Shown: in pieces, positions 1-4,443 of the stretch
How the letters are laid out: every line of letters starts with the position of its first letter
How positions within the stretch are numbered: the stretch's first letter is position 1
Assembly: GCA_003229735.1 (NCBI GenBank)
Contig: QIFI01000068.1
Location: 1-5,215 of the forward strand
Direction: 5' to 3'
Source of the DNA: Candidatus Anderseniibacteriota bacterium
Lineage (GTDB): Bacteria > Patescibacteriota > Andersenbacteria > UBA10190
Length of the DNA stretch: 5,215 nucleotides
Program-made: the position numbers and the translations under genes
The notes under the pieces: generated by a model
Databases searched by the model: none
What the model saw: the letters and a program-made list of their open reading frames with translations, nothing else
What the model was told of the DNA's origin: nothing

Positions 1-810
1 CATCCCCGCCAGTTCTGACACGTCATTCACCAACCCCGCCGCCACCTCATCCACTCCATACCGCCAATCATACGCCGCCGCCCGCCATTCATTTATCACT
101 CCCGCCTCCACCATCTCCTTATCCATAAACTTGATGAAGTTCTTATAAATATTAAACCCAAATGATTCGTCAATTACATCCCGCGTATATATGCCCGCGT
201 TAACACTCTCCCCGGCTTTAGTCATCATCAAATCCGCCGCGTCTTCGTTATGATTATTCGGCTCCCACAAACGATCCGCGCCTATGGCTCCTTTCCGATA
301 CAGCCGGCTGGCCTGAAAGCCGGGAATAAAAATCACGTTGGAATTATTGCTCGGCTCCCGAACTTCCACTTGAGACTTATGAAATCTAGCCGTATCCCGT
401 CCATCAGACGTTTCAAAGTAATATGAATATGTCTCGGTTTCATTCAGCTTAATCGCCAAATCAAGCTCGATGGTAATCCGTCCCGTGCTGGTGTCAAAAT
501 TCAAATTATCAAACACGTCCTGATTCCAGCACGCTTCTCCTTCCGGACCCGTAAAACACGCCTTGATATATATAGGCTCTTCCAAATCCCAATCCTTATA
601 CTCAACCACCGCCGTCAAAACCCGGCTCACCGGCAAAGGTCCAGCCCGATCAAATACCTGCCCATCCTCATCCCTAAACTCCACCACATTTATACTGGGT
701 GGCATATTAGGCGCGATTACAAGCAACAGCGCTTCCGCTGTCCCCGTCTGTGCCGCCGACATCAATATCACCAGCCACCCCACTAAAACAGCTTGTATAG
801 CCTTATTCAC
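1..810 (-). CDS. Secreted LCAT-like alpha/beta-hydrolase, 5' part (C-terminus off left edge)
   Basis: The first 270 codons are read from a GTG at 810; an in-frame TAA lies two codons upstream, so no earlier start exists. Residues 1-27 form a signal peptide: a short basic start, a hydrophobic core at about 8-20, and a likely cleavage after AEA. Residues 37-152 look like an all-beta, Ig-like domain with a possible disulfide (C85, C94). From V159 the hydrolase begins with VIFIPGFQASRLY (159-171), then RLWEPN (180-185) and AYDWR (246-250). These match the LCAT/lipase signature, where an oxyanion-loop PG and a YDWR segment precede the GHSxGG nucleophile elbow. The nucleophile Ser and the Asp/His should lie beyond the left edge and cannot be checked. 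The inferred role is an exported or surface acyl-hydrolase or acyltransferase acting on lipid or ester substrates. The substrate cannot be told from sequence. Family call fairly sure; exact function unknown. Confidence 0.8.
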   Translation of the reverse strand, partial: MNKAIQAVLVGWLVILMSAAQTGTAEALLLVIAPNMPPSINVVEFRDEDGQVFDRAGPLPVSRVLTAVVEYKDWDLEEPIYIKACFTGPEGEACWNQDVFDNLNFDTSTGRITIELDLAIKLNETETYSYYFETSDGRDTARFHKSQVEVREPSNNSNVIFIPGFQASRLYRKGAIGADRLWEPNNHNEDAADLMMTKAGESVNAGIYTRDVIDESFGFNIYKNFIKFMDKEMVEAGVINEWRAAAYDWRYGVDEVAAGLVNDVSELAGM

Positions 811-822
811 GACTTAATTATA
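808..822 (-). promoter_or_regulatory. Perfect -10 hexamer 6 nt before the GTG start
   Basis: TATAAT lies at 822-817 on the minus strand, and six bases separate it from the GTG at 810. Transcription would then begin at or beside the start codon, giving a leaderless mRNA. A GGAG immediately upstream (826-823) could instead act as a Shine-Dalgarno, but 12 nt of spacing is long. The best -35 is poor (TTGGTT, 16 bp spacer). Inference only. Confidence 0.4.
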
Positions 823-870
823 CTCCAAGGCACTATAAAACCAACTCATCCGCTCAAACATCAACCCAAC

Positions 871-930
871 AATTCACGCCTAAACACCAAAAACCCGTGA
901 ATTACCCCCTCAAAACGACCCGAATTCACG
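871..930. repeat. Three 8-bp CGTGAATT elements in alternating orientation
   Basis: AATTCACG occurs at 871-878 and 923-930, and its complement CGTGAATT at 896-903. The second and third copies can form an 8-bp stem with a 19-nt loop, followed by CTTTTTT on the plus strand and by GGTTTTTGG on the minus strand. This could be a weak terminator for the toxin operon ending at 1001, or a paired operator site in front of the hydrolase gene. The long loop makes an efficient intrinsic terminator doubtful. Confidence 0.45.
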
Positions 931-1000
931 CTTTTTTACCAAATAACCATAAATTACCTTCTTGTTACCCTGAACCATCTTTACCTTCCAAAACAAACCG

Positions 1001-1426
1001 TTACCCTAAGTCCACAATAGCTGATTTGAGAAATTTTTTTAATCCAACCAATATCTCATCCCTATCCCCACTTTTTGAATTTGCCACCTCCAAAGTTTTA
1101 TCCACTAACTCCCACACATTGGCTCTTATCCACTTATGGTTCAACGCCAAAAATACCAGCAAAGCCATTACCGCTATCCTTTTATTACCATTCAAAAAAG
1201 CATGGTTCTTTACCAATGAATAGAATAACGTAGCCGTCTTGTCTTCTAATGTCGGATAAAGATCTTTGTCACCGAACGTTTGTTTTGGTAATGCCAGAGC
1301 GGATTCCAATAGTGCCTTATTGTGCAATTCATAATCAGTAATGGGATCATAATTAGTATCCAAAAATTCCACCGTTAAAGGATGCACGCTGTCTACCATC
1401 AACTGTTCATCTAAATAAACCGTCAC
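1001..1426 (-). CDS. Doc/Fic-family (death-on-curing) toxin
   Basis: This 141-residue protein has the size and layout of the Doc branch of the Fic fold. The core motif is at residues 75-83, HAFLNGNKR, preceded by LFYSLVKN and followed by IAVMALLVFL, a typical Fic helix pair. The Lys at 82 is the Doc-type replacement of the second Gly of classical Fic motifs; phage P1 Doc is known to phosphorylate EF-Tu and stop translation. Position 79, usually Asp or Glu and involved in Mg2+ handling, is Asn here, so activity may be altered. Translation starts at GTG 1426, directly abutting the TAA (1429-1427) of the upstream peptide, so the two are probably translationally coupled as in toxin-antitoxin operons. 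No separate ribosome binding site is evident other than within the end of the upstream gene. No Phd-like antitoxin is adjacent. The family call is firm; toxicity is inferred. Confidence 0.88.
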   Translation of the reverse strand: MTVYLDEQLMVDSVHPLTVEFLDTNYDPITDYELHNKALLESALALPKQTFGDKDLYPTLEDKTATLFYSLVKNHAFLNGNKRIAVMALLVFLALNHKWIRANVWELVDKTLEVANSKSGDRDEILVGLKKFLKSAIVDLG

Positions 1427-1558
1427 TTACTTCTTGTCATATTTTGCCAGCTCCACAAACACATTTTTATACTCTTTCACAGCCTGCGCGGACGCGGCCA
1501 CCGCCCGATTGCGCAATGCCTGCCGATCTCTCTTTTCTTTTTTCTTATCTTTACTCAT
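1427..1558 (-). CDS. 43-residue basic peptide, putative antitoxin of the Doc toxin
   Basis: The reading frame is open back to a TTG at 1612, but that start would overlap the end of the GIY-YIG gene. ATG at 1558 is preferred: it gives a compact peptide, MSKDKKKEKR followed by an Ala-rich helix and the tail KEYKNVFVELAKYDKK. The N-terminal ten residues are highly basic and the rest is predicted amphipathic helix. There is no recognisable Phd/YefM, AbrB or ribbon-helix-helix DNA-binding domain; Phd is about 73 residues. Its stop codon touches the toxin's GTG, and the antitoxin-first order suggests it is the antitoxin. In known Phd-Doc pairs a C-terminal helix of the antitoxin sits in the toxin cleft; the hydrophobic C-terminal helix here (VFVEL) could do the same. 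Antitoxin function is an inference from position and size; it could also be only a translational leader. Confidence 0.6.
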   Translation of the reverse strand: MSKDKKKEKRDRQALRNRAVAASAQAVKEYKNVFVELAKYDKK

Positions 1559-1570
1559 ACCAACATTATA
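1559..1570 (-). promoter_or_regulatory. -10 hexamer 6 nt before the peptide start
   Basis: TATAAT at 1570-1565 is followed by six bases and then ATG 1558. This is the same spacing as at the GTG of the hydrolase gene. No convincing -35 is visible at 16-18 bp, and there is no Shine-Dalgarno of the AGGAG type. It would allow the peptide and toxin to be transcribed separately from the upstream GIY-YIG gene. Confidence 0.4.
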
Positions 1571-1604
1571 CAAATAGATACCTACAATACTATACGCCTC
1601 TTTA

Positions 1605-1850
1605 TTATTCAACCAGTCCCTCCTTCTCTTTCCTCGTCATCTGCTTTATCTCGTATTCCCGCTTCAAAGCCGCCCCCTTATCATTAAATTCTTCAGCATA
1701 CTCAATTTTCACCGGCCGCCTGCCCCTGGTATATCTGGCCCCCTTGCCCTCATTATGCATCCTCTCCCGCCTGACCAAATCGTTCGTCCAACCCGTATAC
1801 CAGGTCCCATCCCCACACTTAGCCATATACACATAATATTTTTGCTCCAT
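1605..1850 (-). CDS. GIY-YIG nuclease domain protein (YhbQ/UPF0213-like)
   Basis: This is an 81-residue stand-alone GIY-YIG domain. The motif pair is degenerate but typical of this subfamily: YYVYM at residues 5-9 for GIY and WYTGWTNDLVRR at 17-28 for YIG plus the catalytic Arg. Next come H32 and N33 and the KGARYTRGRRPVKI block (36-49). Last is ALKREYEIKQM (61-71), where E65 is the expected metal-binding Glu. All core features are present, so the domain should be able to fold and may cut DNA or bind branched structures; the biological role of YhbQ-like proteins is not well defined. Start ATG 1850 is chosen because the family begins just before the first beta strand. It lies upstream of the peptide-toxin pair on the same strand with 46 bp between, so co-transcription is possible. 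Such genes are often scattered singly, so a link to the toxin is uncertain. Confidence 0.88.
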   Translation of the reverse strand: MEQKYYVYMAKCGDGTWYTGWTNDLVRRERMHNEGKGARYTRGRRPVKIEYAEEFNDKGAALKREYEIKQMTRKEKEGLVE

Positions 1851-1887
1851 ACCCTCATATTATCCCAAAAAGCGGCACCGATTTAAA
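1851..1887 (-). promoter_or_regulatory. Promoter candidate of the GIY-YIG gene
   Basis: A GATAAT at 1864-1859 (overlapped by TAATAT at 1862-1857) lies 8 or 6 nt before ATG 1850. A weak TTTAAA sits 17 bp further upstream. If used, the mRNA would have a leader of only 0-2 nt. GAGGG at 1856-1852 is too close to the ATG for normal Shine-Dalgarno spacing. Confidence 0.35.
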
Positions 1888-1960
1888 ATCACGTCAATAT
1901 ACCTGCAAGCCATTTTTTCATACTATTCAGCCGCTTTTCCCCACCCCTCTCCAAAACCCA

Positions 1961-1969
1961 TGGTATACT
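1961..1969 (+). promoter_or_regulatory. Extended -10 promoter element
   Basis: TGGTATACT is a TGn extended -10 with TATACT differing from consensus at one position. No -35 is visible 17 bp upstream (C-rich), which extended -10 promoters can tolerate. Initiation would be near 1976, only about 13 nt before a terminator hairpin. Confidence 0.45.
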
Positions 1970-1988
1970 TATAAAATACTAACCGACC

Positions 1989-2008
1989 CGCCCACTGGGC
2001 GTTTTTTT
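1989..2008 (+). terminator. Intrinsic terminator with no plus-strand gene before it
   Basis: The stem CGCCC / GGGCG (1989-1993 with 1997-2001) has a three-base loop ACT and is followed by seven T at 2002-2008. It is oriented for plus-strand transcripts, yet no plus-strand gene exists to its left in this window. It either ends a tiny RNA starting near 1976 or attenuates transcription towards the gene at 2189. Confidence 0.7.
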
Positions 2009-2019
2009 GTGCAAAAAAC

Positions 2020-2048
2020 TTGTCAAAATTGTAAAAATATGATTATAT
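2020..2048 (+). promoter_or_regulatory. Promoter of the coiled-coil gene
   Basis: TTGTCA (2020-2025) is a five-of-six match to the -35 consensus. After a 17-bp spacer comes TTATAT (2043-2048), which carries a TGA extension at 2040-2042. Predicted initiation is near 2055, leaving a leader of about 134 nt before ATG 2189. Confidence 0.55.
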
Positions 2049-2086
2049 ACTCCGTTCATTTACTATTTTGATAACCCCTTATTCTT

Positions 2087-2120
2087 CCTGCCAGAGCTTG
2101 TATCTACAAACCCTGCCAGA
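2087..2120 (+). repeat. Direct repeat CCTGCCAGA in the leader
   Basis: Two exact 9-bp copies at 2087-2095 and 2112-2120 start 25 bp apart, about two and a half helical turns. They lie downstream of the predicted transcription start. They could be a repressor site or an RNA feature; nothing in the sequence decides. Confidence 0.35.
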
Positions 2121-2140
2121 AGGAATAATTGTCTTCTTTC

Positions 2141-2174
2141 TCCCGATAAACAGTTCGGGACTGCTCTTTAACAA
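2141..2174 (+). promoter_or_regulatory. Hairpin plus boxA-like antitermination site in the leader
   Basis: TCCCGA (2141-2146) pairs with TCGGGA (2155-2160) in a 6-bp stem with an 8-nt loop. One base later TGCTCTTTAACAA (2162-2174) matches the E. coli rrn boxA over its whole length. In E. coli rrn leaders a boxB hairpin also precedes boxA, and boxA RNA is bound by NusB-S10. The gene after it is protein-coding, not rRNA. Antitermination here is an inference. Confidence 0.5.
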
Positions 2175-2188
2175 ACCGGGGAAAAATC

Positions 2189-3019
2189 ATGAACCAGCTC
2201 AACGCCAAATATGCCGACAAACTGATTAGTGACGCCAAAACAGCCATCAGCCAAACCAGCATCTATAAACTTGTGGGCATCAAGTCAAGAATGATCACTC
2301 TAAGACAAGACCTGTACCATGACTTGCCGGCCAGCATCTCAATCAGAGCCGGCCTCCTCGCCTGGATAGACAAAATCAATCACAAAATCACTGGGCTGAA
2401 TCGCCGGCAAGTGGAAGCCATTCTAAATAAATGCGATAATGCCCTGGAGCACGCTCAACAAACCTTCGACCATCCAGACCCAAGAGATTATCCCTATCGA
2501 CTGGCTCACAGCATTGTCGAAGATGCCGACATTGTTCTAAATTCCCTAAGAAGAATCGCAAAAACCCGATATCTGGCCTTTGTTCTCCGAGAAAAGGAAC
2601 TTTCTCACCGGGCCTTCGCCATTGAAACTAAAGCCCAGATGCTCAAAAATATGGATAATCTCAAACCAAAAATTCAGCGAACGCAAGAGGCTATACTAAA
2701 AAAGGAAGCAGCCGAACGCCAACGCCGTGAGGAGGAAGAGAGGCAAACCGCGCTTCGTTTAGCCGAAGAATACCGGCAACACTTCAATCTCCAGATCACC
2801 CAAGCCCAGGTTATCAAGCGGCAACTCGACCAGGCTCTGACCATCAGCAATTATAACCTGGCCAGGACCCTATTACACCGACTGCAGGCCTTCGACCCCA
2901 ACGTCTTAGCTAACAACTTTTATCCCCAAGACGCCAGCATGCAGATCCGTCGATATCAGGATCAAGTCAGAGCCCTGGCTCGCAAACGCGCCAACGGAAA
3001 CAAGGTGCCGGTTCTCTAA
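2189..3019 (+). CDS. Unrecognised 276-residue helical / coiled-coil protein
   Basis: I do not recognise a family. The protein has no signal peptide and no membrane segment, so it is probably cytoplasmic. It appears almost wholly helical. Residues 1-90 form a mixed helical region; 91-103 is a Pro/Asp-rich break (FDHPDPRDYPYR). Residues 105-157 form another helical pair, and about 160-200 is a highly charged coiled coil with runs of Glu and Arg (EAAERQRREEEERQ). Residues 200-266 are more helices resembling a helical hairpin bundle, and the tail is basic (RALARKRANGNK). Only one Cys is present. A role as a scaffold or nucleic-acid-associated protein is possible, but no catalytic motif is seen. 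The start ATG follows CCGGGGAAAAATC, whose GGGGA is a modest ribosome binding site. The gene is monocistronic: its own promoter and leader are upstream and a strong terminator follows. Codon use and the absence of internal stops support a real gene. Confidence 0.78.
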   Translation: MNQLNAKYADKLISDAKTAISQTSIYKLVGIKSRMITLRQDLYHDLPASISIRAGLLAWIDKINHKITGLNRRQVEAILNKCDNALEHAQQTFDHPDPRDYPYRLAHSIVEDADIVLNSLRRIAKTRYLAFVLREKELSHRAFAIETKAQMLKNMDNLKPKIQRTQEAILKKEAAERQRREEEERQTALRLAEEYRQHFNLQITQAQVIKRQLDQALTISNYNLARTLLHRLQAFDPNVLANNFYPQDASMQIRRYQDQVRALARKRANGNKVPVL

Positions 3020-3055
3020 ATAATTCCCCCCCAGACACTTAAACCCTGTCGCCCC

Positions 3056-3082
3056 AGACCACTTAATTAGTGGTCTTTTTTT
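3056..3082 (+). terminator. Strong intrinsic terminator of the coiled-coil gene
   Basis: AGACCACT (3056-3063) pairs perfectly with AGTGGTCT (3069-3076) around the loop TAATT, and seven T follow at 3076-3082. It lies 36 bp after the stop of the coiled-coil gene and closes that transcription unit. Confidence 0.88.
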
Positions 3083-3083
3083 A

Positions 3084-3114
3084 CCAACTTTACACACCAG
3101 GTGTGTAAAGTTGG
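3084..3114. repeat. Perfect 31-bp palindrome (15-bp arms, 1-bp centre)
   Basis: The left arm CCAACTTTACACACC (3084-3098) and the right arm GGTGTGTAAAGTTGG (3100-3114) are exact reverse complements around A3099. It begins one base after the preceding terminator's T run and has no T run of its own. It could be a REP-like element, a recombinase or regulator site, or a remnant of a mobile element; it lies outside the insertion sequence that begins at 3180. Confidence 0.75.
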
Positions 3115-3179
3115 GGAATACCTTAAAAACTGCTTATCCCCGTCGCCTCCTGCACCCGATACAAGATCTTCTTTCCCTA

Positions 3180-3194
3180 TAGGACTTTCGCACT
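3180..3194 (+). repeat. Left terminal inverted repeat of the IS
   Basis: This 15-bp arm is an exact inverted match to 4312-4326. The word CTTTCG recurs just inside at 3193-3198, giving a small subterminal direct repeat that could be part of the transposase binding site. Confidence 0.88.
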
Positions 3195-3225
3195 TTCGAT
3201 AGGAATTGCTTTCAGTTACCCTCAA

Positions 3226-3246
3226 AGGTGTTAAACATTAACACCT
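3226..3246 (+). promoter_or_regulatory. 9-bp hairpin in the transposase leader
   Basis: AGGTGTTAA (3226-3234) pairs perfectly with TTAACACCT (3238-3246) over a 3-nt loop. It sits just upstream of the transposase ribosome binding site and has no T run after it, so it is not a terminator. It may limit translation from transcripts entering the element from outside, as leader hairpins do in several insertion sequences, or serve as an operator. Confidence 0.55.
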
Positions 3247-3273
3247 AAAAACAAACAGGAGAAAGGAGGGTAT

Positions 3274-4284
3274 ATGAAAGTAACGGCTATAAACTACGGC
3301 CAGTTTTTGCTCAACAGCCATCGTAACTTCACCGGCACTTACTTTGCCGATACAGTGGAGAAGCTGGAGCACGATAGTGTCTATCGCTATCTCAAGAGAG
3401 ACAAACTCACGCCAAGAATAGTGCGGGAAAAAAGCCAACAGACAATTAAATACTCAGATAATGGACACCTCATCTTCGATGACACCGTGGCCAACAAGAA
3501 CGCCAGCCGTAAAATCCAAGGAGCAAGAAGCCAGTACAGCGGTGCCGCTCACGGGATCGTCACCGGCATTGGCATTGTTAACTGCCTGTACTACAACCCG
3601 GAACTGAATAAGTTCTGGATTATTGATTTTCGGATATTTGATCCTGATCAAGATGGTAAAACTAAACTACAACATGTAGAGGATATGCTGAAAAGCGCTA
3701 TTAGGCGTCAAACACCATTTACCGTTGTTCTCATGGACACCTGGTATGCCACCAAGAAATTGATGGTACAGATCAACGATCTTGATAAGATATTCTACTG
3801 TCCCCTTAAAGCCAATCGCCTAGTGGATGACTCGGGCGGCCTAGCTGCCTATCATCAAGTAAAAGACCTGGCCTGGTCAGCCGATAACGTCGTTTTTGGC
3901 AAACGCGTCAAGATCCATAAGTTTCCTAAACACTTCAAAGTTCAACTGTTCCGCGTACCGGTAAACACTAACCGGACGGAATATATCGTGACAAATGCCG
4001 AGATTACTCATAACTCCACGGATGACGCTCAAGAAGCGAGTCGCCGCCGTTGGAAGATTGAGCAGTTGCACCGGGAAGAAAAACAATTAACTGGCCTTGA
4101 AAAATGCCAAGCCCGTATTAACAGAAGCCAGCGCAACCACATCTGCTTAGCTGCCCTTGCCTGGATCGTTCTTAAAGAAGCTGCTGAGAAGACTGGTAAA
4201 ACCATTTACCAACAGAAACTGGAACCGCTGCAGGAATTCGTGGCCGCTCAGTGGCGGAATCCGGCTACAACGTTTGTGTTGTAA
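3274..4284 (+). CDS. DDE transposase, IS701-like / IS4 superfamily
   Basis: This 336-residue protein is the transposase that cuts and joins the element's ends. Catalytic Asp candidates are D69 or D70 in HLIFDDTVANK and D155 in VVLMDTWYATKKLM. The Glu is E263 in RRRWKIEQLHREEKQLTG, where R259, E263 and K270 fit the R-(3)-E-(6)-K part of the IS4-type YREK signature; the usual Tyr position holds Ser256. YCPLKANRLVDDSGG (175-189) and the RINRSQRNHICLAALAWI block (281-298) match a transposase group I know from cyanobacteria and other bacteria, usually annotated IS701-like; that family name is tentative. The length is about that of the group and no frameshift is seen, so it is probably active. ATG 3274 is set by AAAGGAGGG ending 3 bases before it, one of the best ribosome binding sites in the window. 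No clear promoter was found inside the left end. Confidence 0.92.
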   Translation: MKVTAINYGQFLLNSHRNFTGTYFADTVEKLEHDSVYRYLKRDKLTPRIVREKSQQTIKYSDNGHLIFDDTVANKNASRKIQGARSQYSGAAHGIVTGIGIVNCLYYNPELNKFWIIDFRIFDPDQDGKTKLQHVEDMLKSAIRRQTPFTVVLMDTWYATKKLMVQINDLDKIFYCPLKANRLVDDSGGLAAYHQVKDLAWSADNVVFGKRVKIHKFPKHFKVQLFRVPVNTNRTEYIVTNAEITHNSTDDAQEASRRRWKIEQLHREEKQLTGLEKCQARINRSQRNHICLAALAWIVLKEAAEKTGKTIYQQKLEPLQEFVAAQWRNPATTFVL

Positions 4285-4311
4285 CGGAATTTCACAACTG
4301 AATATGGGTGG

Positions 4312-4326
4312 AGTGCGAAAGTCCTA
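4312..4326 (-). repeat. Right terminal inverted repeat of the IS
   Basis: AGTGCGAAAGTCCTA is the exact reverse complement of the left arm. Identity stops abruptly at the inner end, so the repeat is 15 bp. Confidence 0.88.
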
Positions 4327-4391
4327 CCTAAATCATTCACATGTGCATAAACTCATTTGCTTCTTCACCCCTTAACCACGATAAACTAAAC

Positions 4392-4397
4392 TATAGT
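4392..4397 (+). promoter_or_regulatory. Possible -10 element of the small zinc protein gene
   Basis: TATAGT matches the -10 consensus at five of six positions and would place initiation near 4404, 40 nt before ATG 4444. No good -35 is aligned with it. An alternative is TTGCTT (4357-4362) with GATAAA (4380-4385) at 17 bp. Either lies downstream of the IS, so the insertion need not have silenced the gene. Confidence 0.3.
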
Positions 4398-4443
4398 CCT
4401 TTTTCCATGCTGGCATTACACTCGAACTAAAAGGAGAAAAATC

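Larger units (their letters stand above)
1851..2188. other. 338-bp divergent non-coding region
   Basis: No gene can be supported between the minus-strand GIY-YIG gene and the plus-strand coiled-coil gene. The stretch holds the promoter of the former at its left end. Further right come an extended -10 element, an intrinsic terminator, a second promoter and a structured leader, listed separately. No tRNA or other known structured RNA was recognised. Confidence 0.6.
3176..4330 (+). mobile_element. Complete insertion sequence (3180-4326) with CCTA target duplication
   Basis: TAGGACTTTCGCACT at 3180-3194 is repeated inverted and perfect at 4312-4326, defining a 1147-bp element. CCTA flanks it on both sides (3176-3179 and 4327-4330), as expected of a 4-bp target duplication. 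One transposase gene fills the element, ending 27 bp before the right inverted repeat. A 4-bp duplication fits the IS701 group and some IS4-superfamily elements. An alternative boundary two bases inwards, with TA as target, cannot be excluded. Intact ends, identical duplications and an intact gene indicate a fairly recent insertion. It landed between the coiled-coil gene and the small zinc protein gene without breaking either reading frame. Confidence 0.9.

Noticed and set aside
563..817. Plus-strand open frame of 84 codons
   Set aside because: It is antisense to the hydrolase gene, whose signal peptide and LCAT motifs are clear.
897..1223. Plus-strand open frame of 108 codons
   Set aside because: It lies largely antisense to the Doc gene, has no ribosome binding site and shows low-complexity Ser/Asn/Leu composition typical of a shadow frame.
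1559..1612. N-terminal extension of the 43-residue peptide from TTG 1612
   Set aside because: It would overlap the stop of the GIY-YIG gene, use a rare start codon without a ribosome binding site, and translate the promoter-like TATAAT region.
1444..1836. Plus-strand open frame of 130 codons
   Set aside because: It is antisense to the GIY-YIG gene and the small peptide; its Pro/Ser/Tyr-rich translation is an artefact of the real genes.
3084..3114. Palindrome as an end of the insertion sequence
   Set aside because: The element's own inverted repeats and CCTA duplications place its left end at 3180, so the palindrome is outside it.
3226..3246. Hairpin in the IS leader as a terminator
   Set aside because: No T tract follows on either strand.
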